A DNA stretch of 64,000 bases. Source: JAXMEB01 sp046348545 (GTDB taxonomy: Bacteria > Pseudomonadota > Gammaproteobacteria > Berkiellales > Berkiellaceae). A model generated the notes under the pieces. That model made no database searches, was not told the DNA's origin, and was given only the letters and a program-made list of their open reading frames with translations. The stretch is taken from assembly GCA_046348545.1 (NCBI GenBank), contig JAXMEB010000003.1:744001-808000 (forward strand), read 5' to 3'. This document shows, in pieces, positions 1-8,417 of this stretch; positions within the stretch are counted from its first letter, which is position 1; each line of letters opens with the position of its first letter. The position numbers and the translations under genes were made by a program.

Positions 1-23
1 CACCTATGATGTTGTTGAATAAG

Positions 24-158
24 GTTTCCCACAGCAGATGATTTTGCATTCCTGCCCATGCTCTCTTCTTATGCTATAGCTTTGGGAGACAAGCATGAAG
101 CTCGAACGGAAATCTTGGACAGAAAAGTATACGCCAAAATTCAGCTGCAAAGAGTACG
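24..158 (+). repeat. Degenerate copy of the TATACCC palindromic-end repeat
   Basis: The left part (28-45) is an 18-base match to the left end of the copy at 20699. The right part (133-158) resembles the right end of the gcvT copy, with AAAATTCAGCTG exact and the terminus decayed to GAGTACG. The interior has diverged. Implied net length is not a multiple of three, unlike the intact copies. It lies outside any gene, just after a possible stop codon at 19-21 of an unidentified upstream gene, and before the DUF502 gene. Called from end similarity only. Confidence 0.5.
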
Positions 159-185
159 CTAATTTAGAAAATTGAAGGTTAGAAC

Positions 186-770
186 ATGATTAAAAAAATA
201 TTTATTAACGGGATTAAAGCATTTTTACCAGTTGCGGTTACTTTTGCGATTGTATACTGGATTTTTAATTCAATTGAAAGCATTTTTGGCAAGCTAATCC
301 AAATATGGCTGCCTAGTCAATATTATTTTATCGGACTAGGTACTTTACTGGGTATATTATTGGTTTGCGCGATTGGAATACTAGTAAACGCTTGGGTGAT
401 CAAGCAATTATATCATTTGCTAGACTGGTCTTTGCAGCGGATCCCGCTCATTAAAACGGTTTATAACTCGATGATAGAATTAGTGAGTTTCTTCGGGCCT
501 AGTGAAAATATGGCGCAACAAGCTGTTTTGATTGACACACCGGTTGGAAAAGTCATCGGCTTTGTCACACGAAAAGACCTGAAGGGTTTACCTAAAGCAC
601 TAGGGGATGAAGCCGACTTGTTGGTTTATGTTCCATTTAGTTATCAATTAGGAGGGTTCACTCTATCTATTCCGAAGGAAAAACTCGAAACTTTAGACAT
701 GCCCGTGAACGAGGCGATGAGCTTAGTGCTGACAGCAGGTTTGACAGGTATTAATAAAAAGAGGACATAG
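186..770 (+). CDS. DUF502 family inner-membrane protein
   Basis: A 194-residue protein with two hydrophobic segments near the N-terminus (about residues 9-28 and 48-72). A soluble C-terminal part follows, with the family pattern of a proline after RIPLIKTVYN and a conserved TPVGKVIGFVTRK stretch. DUF502 proteins are widespread small membrane proteins of unknown function, often found near aspS in gammaproteobacteria. The ATG start is preceded by AAGGTT at 175-180. It ends 9 bases before the Ank-RasGEF gene, so the two may be cotranscribed. Family assignment is firm; function is unknown. Confidence 0.85.
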   Translation: MIKKIFINGIKAFLPVAVTFAIVYWIFNSIESIFGKLIQIWLPSQYYFIGLGTLLGILLVCAIGILVNAWVIKQLYHLLDWSLQRIPLIKTVYNSMIELVSFFGPSENMAQQAVLIDTPVGKVIGFVTRKDLKGLPKALGDEADLLVYVPFSYQLGGFTLSIPKEKLETLDMPVNEAMSLVLTAGLTGINKKRT

Positions 771-779
771 AGGGAATAA

Positions 780-3530
780 ATGTTATCGCAAAAAAAAAAT
801 AAGAGTAAAGTTAAAAAGAGTGATCAAAATGGACGACGCTCATCAGCAACAAGCCTAGGCAATCCCACATTTCATGGGGAAGTAGATATTTTTGAAAAAT
901 TTCGCTCTATGCTGTCTTCTACAGCACCTATTATTGACTCTGATCAATCCGATCTGCATTCCCCCAAAAAGTCACGCACGCCAAGAGCAACTTTGTTTGA
1001 CATTATTGTTCTGAACGATGGGGAGCGATTTAAATCTATTATTGATAGTGAAACGCCATCTTTTTCCGATGAGATCGTACGAAAGAAAAGAACAATTATA
1101 CATTGGCTGGCCTATTATGGTCGAAGTGATATGCTACTCTATGTTCTGGATAATAAAGAGCCTAATCTAAACCTTCGAGACTCAGAAGGGAGAACACCAC
1201 TACATTTAGCAGCCTCTCGGGGAAAGCTGAATTGTATCAAAAAAATGGTTGAGAAAGGAGCTAATTGGGAGGTATTAGATAATCAAGGACTAACAGCATA
1301 TCAAATCGCAAAAGGAGATAAATGCAAAAAATATTTTATGAATCTGTATGACCCTGATTTTATACAGCATGATTACCTTATTCGAACACGCTCTTTATAT
1401 CCTCAATCAAGTTCAATTTCTTCGATCCCCAATCGGACAAATTCATTTGTGCATCAAGTTGGTTTGCACGATCAGCATGGTAGTCGAAATAAGATTCCCA
1501 GCTCTATTTTTGAAGCGTATGAAAACGGTTCTGAAGATATTTTTAGATTATTGATAGCGGAAGAATTTGACTTCTCGCAATCTATTGGCGAGATGTCTCT
1601 TACACAATATTGCCAGACGCATCCTGTGCACAGCAAGAACTGGAATCTATTTCGTCAACTTGAGAGAATGATGCTTGAGAAGGTGTTGCGCGCTAATCTT
1701 CAGTTTGAAGATGCAATCATGTTTAATCGGTTTAGATCTTATTTGCAGCAAAATTCTATTGGTAAAATGAATTGTTCTGATTTGGATCGGCATCTCAATA
1801 CGGTGCTTGAGGGCGTGATTGATGAAGGCGATAGGCCCGCTATAGTTAACGGACGTTATTTATCAGAATTTGCTCATGGTATCCTAGAATTTTATAGCAT
1901 ATTGACTGTATTCAATCGGATTGTTGAGCGATTCGATGTTTTGACCCACTTAGCAAAGTTAAGAGCACTATATTTGATTAAAGAGATTATGCTGCAAGAT
2001 ACAGGCAACCGTTATATTGGGAATGATATTTTTAAGACTGCTTGGAAAAATTTCAGAAAATCAATCAAAACTTCAGATGTCACATTCTATAATTCAGTGT
2101 TTGAAAAATTGAATAAATTTTATGAGGCTAAGCTAGATTTTTATATCACCTCGGTACCGCCTTTAAGCATAAAGGATTCTGCAATCCCTCAGGATGGTCG
2201 TTTGACAGTCGCTAGTACACGCAAAGGGCACGACAATCAATTAGTTGAAGACCTGGCAGCAGATATAAGGCAAATTAATGCTGTGTATTTTCTATGTTTA
2301 TCACCCGATGAGCTAAGATCAAAATCATGGCAAGCACTGAACAGAGAAGAGCTTTCACCAAATTCATTAAAGTTAACACAGTTTTTTGATAGTTTGGCGA
2401 AAATGGTCATTTATGACATCGTAGCGCTAAGGGACGTCAAAGCCCGAGCGAAAAGGATTTCATTTTATCTTGATGTTGCTTTTCGCTTAGTTGATGAGAC
2501 AAGAGGACTTTCAGATTATCACGGAGCGCATGCAATTTTAAGTGGCTTATCTCATAATACGGTCAGTCGTTTAAAAGAAACCTGGGGGCTAGTTGATGGC
2601 GCACATCTTAGCCAAAAAGCAAAATTGGAAAATATTTTCAGTCCACTTTATAATTTTAGAAATTTGAGAACCTTGCACGAAAGAAATGCTATACCTTTTT
2701 TAGGTGTTATCACTAGAGATTTAACTTTTATTCTTGACAGCAATGAGCCGCATAATGCCGTTTTACTTTTGGGCGCACTGCAGATTCGAGTGCTACAAAC
2801 TAGATTGCATCTCTTGGCAGAGCCTTTTCAGATCAGGACTGATATTTTGCAATATATTTCTGGTTTAGGCGTTGTGACAGATGAAGAGTTGTATGATCGC
2901 TCTAGATCTTTAGAAGAGCAAATTCTGAGCTTATCAGCAAGTACGGCTCTTATAGCGTTAGAGGAGTATTTGCAATATAGGGTTAAGAGTAACTTAGGCA
3001 TAAAAATACAATTTGCTGGCAAAGTACTTAAAGATAAGCAGGCATTCAATACTGTTTTTGAATGGCTAAAATGCACAGTCAGGGAAGAACTTGCAACAGA
3101 AGCACAAAGTCGGCAGATTTTAGAACTATGTTTTTCCCTGCTAACCTCTAGCCCTAAGTGCAAAGTAGATCAATACATTGCCCAGCTGTTTTCTGATAGT
3201 GGTACCCCTAGAGAAAGATTGGATCATGACGCTGACGCAGAGCATTCACCTAGGGCCAAAGATGATGCTTTTAAGGCTTCAATAGAAAAAATCACTCATG
3301 AATTAGAAGAAATTAAATTATCTATTCCAGTTTCTTCGATAAGTGAATCTCCTGATGACCAGAACCCGGTCGTTTTGCGTAGTCCTGGTCGAACGCCTCG
3401 AGAAAAAAAACGAGGAAAAATGAGCAATCGTTCCTATTCTAGTACTTTACCTAAAGGTTTGGGTTCATCTGATGAAATGGACAGCATATCAACAAAAACT
3501 ATCAATACACCGAGGGAGAAGCGGCTCTGA
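780..3530 (+). CDS. Ankyrin-repeat / RasGEF (Cdc25-type) protein, candidate effector
   Basis: A 916-residue protein. Residues about 105-185 form ankyrin repeats (GRTPLHLAASRGKLNCI is a near-consensus unit). A helical stretch at about 333-430 sits where the REM/RasGEF-N module would be. Residues about 480-700 are a Cdc25-type RasGEF catalytic domain: HAILSGLSHNTVSRLKETW and FLGVITRDLTFI match the core helices of Sos/Cdc25 proteins. RasGEF domains activate small GTPases and are essentially eukaryotic; in bacteria they are known from Legionella-type effectors (e.g. LegG2). The N- and C-terminal tails are basic, Ser/Thr-rich and carry repeated [ST]-P-R motifs. The gene is AT-rich and overlaps rpiA tail-to-tail by 29 bases. 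Delivery to a host cell is inferred; no secretion genes are in this window. Confidence 0.88.
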   Translation: MLSQKKNKSKVKKSDQNGRRSSATSLGNPTFHGEVDIFEKFRSMLSSTAPIIDSDQSDLHSPKKSRTPRATLFDIIVLNDGERFKSIIDSETPSFSDEIVRKKRTIIHWLAYYGRSDMLLYVLDNKEPNLNLRDSEGRTPLHLAASRGKLNCIKKMVEKGANWEVLDNQGLTAYQIAKGDKCKKYFMNLYDPDFIQHDYLIRTRSLYPQSSSISSIPNRTNSFVHQVGLHDQHGSRNKIPSSIFEAYENGSEDIFRLLIAEEFDFSQSIGEMSLTQYCQTHPVHSKNWNLFRQLERMMLEKVLRANLQFEDAIMFNRFRSYLQQNSIGKMNCSDLDRHLNTVLEGVIDEGDRPAIVNGRYLSEFAHGILEFYSILTVFNRIVERFDVLTHLAKLRALYLIKEIMLQDTGNRYIGNDIFKTAWKNFRKSIKTSDVTFYNSVFEKLNKFYEAKLDFYITSVPPLSIKDSAIPQDGRLTVASTRKGHDNQLVEDLAADIRQINAVYFLCLSPDELRSKSWQALNREELSPNSLKLTQFFDSLAKMVIYDIVALRDVKARAKRISFYLDVAFRLVDETRGLSDYHGAHAILSGLSHNTVSRLKETWGLVDGAHLSQKAKLENIFSPLYNFRNLRTLHERNAIPFLGVITRDLTFILDSNEPHNAVLLLGALQIRVLQTRLHLLAEPFQIRTDILQYISGLGVVTDEELYDRSRSLEEQILSLSASTALIALEEYLQYRVKSNLGIKIQFAGKVLKDKQAFNTVFEWLKCTVREELATEAQSRQILELCFSLLTSSPKCKVDQYIAQLFSDSGTPRERLDHDADAEHSPRAKDDAFKASIEKITHELEEIKLSIPVSSISESPDDQNPVVLRSPGRTPREKKRGKMSNRSYSSTLPKGLGSSDEMDSISTKTINTPREKRL

Positions 3531-4191
3531 TAAAAGTTTTTACCTCATTTTCTGTACTCATTAGAACCACATCAGCAGGGCGTGCAGCGAATAATCCGTT
3601 GCAGACTACGCCGGTGATGTTGTTGAGATGATATTCCATTTCAATCGGCTGATAGATGTCTAAACCATAGACATCTATGATCTGGTTATTATTATCAGTA
3701 ATAAACCCTTCACGATAGACAGGGTTGGCTCCCATTTTGACAAGTTCACGCGCTACATAGCTTCTAGCCATTGGAATGACTTCAATGGGTAGCGGGAATG
3801 TGCCTAATTTACTTACTTCTTTATGACTATCTACAATGCAGACGAATTTCTTGGCGCAAGCAGCTACAATTTTTTCGCGAGTGAGGGCACCGCCGCCGCC
3901 TTTAATCAGCTGACAGTGATGATTAAACTCATCGGCACCATCGACATAGAGAGCAATAACCCCTTCATTAATAGCTGCAATAGGAATACCGATAGCTTTT
4001 AAGCGATTTTCTGTTGCCTCAGAGCTTGGAACAGCCCCAATGATTTTATCTTTGACTGTCTTTAAAGCATCTATAAAATAATTAGTCGTGCTGCCAGTGC
4101 CAACGCCGAGAAGGATTGGATCGCCAATATTATCAATATATTTCAGTGCAGCTAATGCAGCTTGTTGTTTTTGAGTTTCAAGGGCTTTCAT
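3502..4191 (-). CDS. rpiA: Ribose-5-phosphate isomerase A
   Basis: A 229-residue enzyme interconverting ribose-5-phosphate and ribulose-5-phosphate in the non-oxidative pentose phosphate pathway; cytosolic. Family motifs are intact: GVGTGSTTNYFIDAL (phosphate-binding loop), DGADEF (catalytic acid region) and LIKGGGGALTREKI (catalytic Glu and Lys). Length is close to the 219 residues of E. coli RpiA. The 3' end runs 29 bases into the convergent Ank-RasGEF gene. It is followed upstream on the same strand by the EVE gene and ygfA; rpiA lies near ygfA in E. coli too. Confidence 0.95.
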   Translation of the reverse strand: MKALETQKQQAALAALKYIDNIGDPILLGVGTGSTTNYFIDALKTVKDKIIGAVPSSEATENRLKAIGIPIAAINEGVIALYVDGADEFNHHCQLIKGGGGALTREKIVAACAKKFVCIVDSHKEVSKLGTFPLPIEVIPMARSYVARELVKMGANPVYREGFITDNNNQIIDVYGLDIYQPIEMEYHLNNITGVVCNGLFAARPADVVLMSTENEVKTFIRAASPSVY

Positions 4192-4201
4192 AGGATTTTC
4201 T

Positions 4202-4666
4202 CTATATTTCTGCCATGTTTAAGATTTGCTGCCATTCTGTTGGTGTCACTGGCATGACCGATAATCGGCTTCCCTTTTGAATGAGAGGCAGCTCTTTTAT
4301 TTTAGGGTTAGATTTAATGTCTTTCAAAGACAAAATGTTTTTAAATGCTTGAGTAAAAGCAACATCAACCACAAACCAGCGTGGATTTTCTGGAGTGCTT
4401 TTGGGATCATAGTATTTAGAGCTGGGATCAAATGCGGTTGGATCGGGGTAAGCCGTGGATGTGATTTTAATAAGACCGACAATCCCAGGTATTTCACAAT
4501 TAGAATGATAGAAAAAAGCAAGATCACCTGGTTTCATTGAACGTATGAAATTTCTAGCCTGATAATTTCTAACGCCATCCCACATATCTGTGGCATTGGT
4601 TTTTTGCTTCAAATCAGTGAGACTGAAGGTACTGGGTTCTGATTTCATCAGCCAAAGGGCATTCAT
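4202..4666 (-). CDS. EVE-domain protein (thymocyte nuclear protein 1-like)
   Basis: A 154-residue single-domain protein. It opens with LWLMKSEPSTFS and continues with WDGVRNYQARNF and GDLAFFYHSN, the hallmark blocks of the EVE domain, a PUA-like fold thought to bind modified bases in DNA or RNA. Its ATG overlaps the stop of ygfA (ATGA type), so translation is probably coupled within the zapA-6S-ygfA-EVE-rpiA transcription unit. Substrate is unknown. Confidence 0.9.
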   Translation of the reverse strand: MNALWLMKSEPSTFSLTDLKQKTNATDMWDGVRNYQARNFIRSMKPGDLAFFYHSNCEIPGIVGLIKITSTAYPDPTAFDPSSKYYDPKSTPENPRWFVVDVAFTQAFKNILSLKDIKSNPKIKELPLIQKGSRLSVMPVTPTEWQQILNMAEI

Positions 4667-5241
4667 ACGAGGTATAAATTTTGTTCTGTCGCGACGGCCG
4701 CTAGTTTAACATCTTTTTCATCCACTGGGATAGCGTCACGTTTCTGACATTCGAAAGCAAGGCCCAGTAAAAACGGATGCCCAGGTTTTGCACATTCAAA
4801 AGTATAATCGTAATACCCTTTACCCATGCCCAAGCGGTTTCCTTGAACATCAAATCCCAATAATGGGAGCAAAACTAAATCTAGCTCGCTGGGTTTGATA
4901 GTGATATTGCGATTTTGAGGCTCCAAAATACCAAATCGATTAGGAATGAGGTGCATCTCTCGTGTAAGAGCAGCAAACTCTAATCGAGGAGAGCCATCTA
5001 GCGGTAATACTGGGAGAAAAAGTTTCTTGCCCAGATGAAAAGCAGTCTTGATAATTTCAGATGGGTTAATTTCTTCTGGGGTCCCTGCGTACGCTGCAAT
5101 ATGAGTTGCTCTTCTGAAAAGATCCATTTGACTGATGCGCTTCGAAAGCGAGTCTGCAGCTTGTTGGCGATACTCTGGTGAGAGCGATTGTCTGGCTCGG
5201 CGCAGTTCAGCGCGTAGAATTGCTTTAGCAGATTGGGTCAT
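4663..5241 (-). CDS. ygfA: 5-formyltetrahydrofolate cyclo-ligase
   Basis: A 192-residue enzyme that converts 5-formyl-THF to 5,10-methenyl-THF using ATP. The phosphate-binding motif GMGKGYYD and an early RAELRRARQSL helix support the call. An in-frame ATG at 5286 exists, but that extension would lie inside 6S RNA; the ATG at 5241, giving MTQSAKAILRAELRR, matches the family N-terminus. The 6S RNA end is 13 bases upstream. The zapA-ssrS-ygfA order is the classical gammaproteobacterial arrangement. Confidence 0.93.
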   Translation of the reverse strand: MTQSAKAILRAELRRARQSLSPEYRQQAADSLSKRISQMDLFRRATHIAAYAGTPEEINPSEIIKTAFHLGKKLFLPVLPLDGSPRLEFAALTREMHLIPNRFGILEPQNRNITIKPSELDLVLLPLLGFDVQGNRLGMGKGYYDYTFECAKPGHPFLLGLAFECQKRDAIPVDEKDVKLAAVATEQNLYLV

Positions 5242-5253
5242 AATGAATATGAT

Positions 5254-5438
5254 GGCATCCTCAAGTGGACCGCAAGCACAATGCACTTGAACCCTTGGGT
5301 TCAGGTGGGGACCTCTGTGGCCGCATCAGGCTTTCCACTCAAGGTGGACTTGCACAACAGCGTCCAGCGCTCTGGCCTCCAAATTTGCTAGCATCGGCTC
5401 AAGATGTAACAGTGCGAGCGATGATACGAGAGAATGCC
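5254..5438 (-). ncRNA. ssrS: 6S RNA
   Basis: The 185-nt minus-strand segment between zapA and ygfA is GC-rich compared with its flanks. Its ends form the closing stem of 6S RNA: GGCATTCTC at the 5' end pairs with GAGGATGCC at the 3' end, with one G-U. Near the 3' end it contains a GAACCCAAGGGTTCAAG hairpin, equivalent to the GAACCAAGGGTTCAAG block of E. coli 6S RNA, and length matches the 184-nt E. coli RNA. 6S RNA mimics an open promoter and sequesters sigma70-RNA polymerase in stationary phase. It is probably processed from the zapA transcript or made from its own promoter. Confidence 0.93.
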
Positions 5439-5451
5439 AAACTTTTTAAAC

Positions 5452-5790
5452 TTAAGCTTCTTCTAAGACAGATTGCGATTCCTTACGTAAAGTGGCTTGG
5501 GCCAGCGCAAAATCTATCTTCTGTTGCATGACTTGAAGCCTATCCGTAATTCCTTCATCTTGCAGCTGAGGCCCTTTTTGTTGCTGCAATAATTCATTTG
5601 AGATACTTAGTCCTGCCATTACGGCAATCCGATCTAATCCAATGACACGGCCTTGTCTGCGGATTTGTCGCATTTGTTTATCCAAGTAGGCCGCTGCTTC
5701 TTTCAGTGCATTTTCGGCTTCAGGTTTGCAGGCTAGACGAAACTCTTTATCTAGAATGCTGACTACAACTGTTTTAGATTGGTGATCCAT
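5452..5790 (-). CDS. zapA: Cell division protein ZapA
   Basis: A 112-residue protein that binds FtsZ at mid-cell and promotes protofilament bundling. The N-terminal ZapA head reads VVVSILDKEFRLAC...ENALKEAAAYLDKQM, followed by RIAVMAGLSISNELL and a coiled-coil tail. Length agrees with the family (E. coli 109). It lies directly upstream of 6S RNA and behind a good sigma70 promoter at 5832-5860. Confidence 0.93.
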   Translation of the reverse strand: MDHQSKTVVVSILDKEFRLACKPEAENALKEAAAYLDKQMRQIRRQGRVIGLDRIAVMAGLSISNELLQQQKGPQLQDEGITDRLQVMQQKIDFALAQATLRKESQSVLEEA

Positions 5791-5831
5791 TCAAGGATGC
5801 TCCAAGTAAATTCTATCAAGACTTATCTATC

Positions 5832-5860
5832 ACTATAAGGAGCTTCAAGCTTCGGGTCAA
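5832..5860 (-). promoter_or_regulatory. Sigma70 promoter of zapA-ssrS
   Basis: On the minus strand, TTGACC (5855-5860) and TATAGT (5832-5837) are separated by 17 bases. Each hexamer matches consensus at five of six positions. Transcription would start around 5825, giving a leader of about 35 nt before the zapA ATG. Confidence 0.7.
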
Positions 5861-5893
5861 TACGTGAAGTTTGTGGTAGTCTTAACGTTTTGA

Positions 5894-5960
5894 TTTGTGC
5901 ATGAAAAGCACAAAATGATGCAGCCACACCCGCCGTAGGGGTGTAAGAATTGGGGAGGGG
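5894..5960 (+). promoter_or_regulatory. pepP leader: two hairpins and a strong ribosome-binding site
   Basis: TTTGTGC (5894-5900) and GCACAAA (5908-5914) form a perfect 7-bp stem. ACACCC (5926-5931) and GGGTGT (5939-5944) form a second stem. A purine-rich GGGGAGGGG (5952-5960) then serves as ribosome-binding site 5 bases before the TTG start of pepP and decides that start. No regulator is evident; the hairpins may be structural only. Confidence 0.4.
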
Positions 5961-5965
5961 ATGCC

Positions 5966-7255
5966 TTGTTTGATGCGAGACGAAAAGCCTTATTTGCTCA
6001 ATTGCCTAACTTGAGTGCAGTTCTGATGCAGAGTGCCTCAGTGAAGTTAAGAAATCATGATACGGAATACCCCTATCGGCAGGAAAGCTACTTTTATTAC
6101 TTGACAGGGATTCAGCAAGCCGACGTGACATTGTTGTTTGTGAAACGGGATGGGAAGGAAAGTTTTCATGTATTTTGCGACGATACGAATCTTGAAAAGG
6201 AACGTTGGATTGGTCGACAAATGAGCCATGCTTCTGCAAAATCACAATATGGTGCCACGGAAGTCCATCTCTTGCAGGCGTTGGATGAGAAATTACTAGA
6301 ATTGTTATCGGGATTGAGTAGCATCTATTTTTTCTTAGATGACATGACGCTTCAAAGGAAAATGTCAGGCATTTACAGGAAGTTAAAAAATAAGGCTAGA
6401 CAAGGCGAAGCTACTCCAGAGGCTTTTCAAGAGTTGAGTATGTTGTTAGGGCCCATGAGGCTTATAAAGTCTGATGTTGAATTAGAACGGATGCAGAAGG
6501 CAGCCACTATTTCCGTAGAAGCGCATAATAGAGTGATGCAACTTTGTAAGCCTGGGATGTATGAATATGAGCTTGAAGCAGAATTACTCAGGACTTTCTA
6601 TGCGCATGGCAGCCGATATCCAGCATACACGTCTATTGTTGCAGGTGGTGCAAATGCTTGTGTGTTGCATTACGTCGATAACAGAGATATTTTGAGATCT
6701 GGCGATCTGGTTTTGATCGATGCAGGCGCAGAATATGATTATTACGCATCGGATATCACAAGAACGTTTCCAGTCAATGGTCAATTTTCCGGTCCACAAC
6801 GTGCAATTTATGAGATAGTATTGAATGCACAACTTGCAGGTATTCGCTGTATTAAGCCAGGAGTTTGTTTTGAAGCCATTCAGGCTGCGATTGTTAAAGA
6901 AATCGTTAGGGGCTTAATCAGTTTGAAAATATTCGAGATGAATGAGCAAGAAGCCATCGAAACAAAAGCCTATCAACGCTACTATATGCATAAGAGTGGG
7001 CATTGGTTAGGGATGGATGTGCATGATGTTGGGCCATATCATCTGAACGGTCAAAGTATACCGCTTGCAGTCAATCAGGTATTGACTGTTGAGCCGGGGC
7101 TTTATTTCGATCCAGCTTATCAAGAGGTACCTGAAATTTATCGCGGCATTGGAATCCGAATTGAGGATGACGTTGTTGTGGGCGATAAGGAGCCGGTTGT
7201 ATTATCGCAAGGTGTTCCCAAATCCATCACAGATATTGAGAAATTAATGGCATAA
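5966..7255 (+). CDS. pepP: Xaa-Pro aminopeptidase
   Basis: A 429-residue di-manganese aminopeptidase releasing N-terminal residues before proline. The creatinase-like N-terminal half (FPYR-type DTEYPYRQESYFYYLTG) is followed by the pita-bread catalytic domain with metal ligands in DAGAEYDYYASDITRTFP, HKSGHWLGMDVHD and LTVEPGLYF, and the final IGIRIEDDV. It starts with TTG, supported by a very strong ribosome-binding site. It begins the pepP-ubiH-ubiI series, as in E. coli, but ygfB, usually first, is absent here. Confidence 0.95.
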   Translation: MFDARRKALFAQLPNLSAVLMQSASVKLRNHDTEYPYRQESYFYYLTGIQQADVTLLFVKRDGKESFHVFCDDTNLEKERWIGRQMSHASAKSQYGATEVHLLQALDEKLLELLSGLSSIYFFLDDMTLQRKMSGIYRKLKNKARQGEATPEAFQELSMLLGPMRLIKSDVELERMQKAATISVEAHNRVMQLCKPGMYEYELEAELLRTFYAHGSRYPAYTSIVAGGANACVLHYVDNRDILRSGDLVLIDAGAEYDYYASDITRTFPVNGQFSGPQRAIYEIVLNAQLAGIRCIKPGVCFEAIQAAIVKEIVRGLISLKIFEMNEQEAIETKAYQRYYMHKSGHWLGMDVHDVGPYHLNGQSIPLAVNQVLTVEPGLYFDPAYQEVPEIYRGIGIRIEDDVVVGDKEPVVLSQGVPKSITDIEKLMA

Positions 7256-7256
7256 C

Positions 7257-8417
7257 ATGAATACGGCGTTTGATCTGGTCATTGTTGGTGGTGGAGCTGT
7301 GGGTCTGAGCATGGCTTTAAATTTGGCTCGTGATTCGCAACATCGTATTTTAGTCATTGAAGCGCGTGATTTAGAGCAACTTGAGACAAAATCTGATCGT
7401 TCGATGGCATTGTCTTTATCCAGTCAAAAATTCTATGCAGGACTTCAACTTTGGGAGCAGCTTGCCTTAGAGGTGAGCCCAATTAAAATGGTGCATGTTT
7501 CAATGCAGCATCATTATGGTACGACTCGAATTCAGGCTAAAGATTATAGCTTACCAGCATTAGGGTATGTTTTGCCCCTTAGTTATTTAGAAAAAACCTT
7601 ACTGAGAGCACTACGGTCTTATTCAAATGTAACCGTGTGGTCGAATGCAAAGCTGCTATCGGTGACCTCATCTATTTCTCCAGTTTTGACCGTTGAAAAA
7701 GAGGGGGCATTACTTGAAGTCAATTCACGACTATTGGTTGGTACGGATGGTGCGCAAAGTCAAGTCGCCAAGAGTTGTGATATCCCTTATTCAAAAACGG
7801 AATATGGTCACATTGCGTTGATATGCCATGTTAATCATACTTTGTCACATGAAGGTGTTGCCTATGAAAGGTTTACGCAGGAAGGTGCACTTGCTTTCCT
7901 ACCCTTTGGGGAAAAGCGCTCAACATTTGTTTGGACAGTATCTCAAAGCAAGGCAGACAAATTGCTTCAGCTTTCTGACGAGGCTTATTTACAATCTGCG
8001 CTCAAAGCTTTTGGTTATCGTTTAGGTCGATTGCTGAGTTGCACACCAAGAGTGACCTTCCCCTTGATTCAATCGATTGCAGAAAAGCAATGGCATGAGC
8101 AGATCGTGCTTGTGGGTAATAGTGCTCATACCTTGCATCCTATTGCTGCACAGGGTTTAAATTTAAGTTTGAGAGCTGTGATTGCCTTTTGTGAAACTAT
8201 CAAGCAAGATTTGATCGATCCAACGCACTCACAACTCTATTTATCCAAAATCAAACGCGATCAGTCTACAGTCACGTGGATCACCAATCAAATTGCAAAA
8301 CAAGTTTCCAGCGCCAGATTTCCGGGAGCACTTAAGGCTAGTCTCATGGTTGGGTTAGATGGGTTAAAGCCTATAAAAGATGCATTTGCAAGAATGTCCA
8401 TGGGGTTTCCCATATGA
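7257..8417 (+). CDS. ubiH: Ubiquinone biosynthesis FAD monooxygenase UbiH
   Basis: A 386-residue aromatic hydroxylase of the UbiH/Coq6 family acting on the ubiquinone ring. FAD-binding motifs are present: N-terminal VIVGGGAVGLSMALNLA (GxGxxG), the central GTDGAQS (DG motif) and VLVGNSAHTLHPIAAQGLNLSLR (second FAD motif). It begins one base after the pepP stop and overlaps the next monooxygenase gene by four bases, so the three are translationally linked. It is assigned to UbiH rather than UbiI mainly by position, by analogy with pepP-ubiH-ubiI of E. coli. Confidence 0.88.
   Translation: MNTAFDLVIVGGGAVGLSMALNLARDSQHRILVIEARDLEQLETKSDRSMALSLSSQKFYAGLQLWEQLALEVSPIKMVHVSMQHHYGTTRIQAKDYSLPALGYVLPLSYLEKTLLRALRSYSNVTVWSNAKLLSVTSSISPVLTVEKEGALLEVNSRLLVGTDGAQSQVAKSCDIPYSKTEYGHIALICHVNHTLSHEGVAYERFTQEGALAFLPFGEKRSTFVWTVSQSKADKLLQLSDEAYLQSALKAFGYRLGRLLSCTPRVTFPLIQSIAEKQWHEQIVLVGNSAHTLHPIAAQGLNLSLRAVIAFCETIKQDLIDPTHSQLYLSKIKRDQSTVTWITNQIAKQVSSARFPGALKASLMVGLDGLKPIKDAFARMSMGFPI

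Noticed and set aside
5265..5531. Plus-strand open frame of 88 codons between ygfA and zapA
   Set aside because: It is antisense to 6S RNA and the end of zapA; its length reflects the GC-rich RNA gene, and there is no ribosome-binding site.
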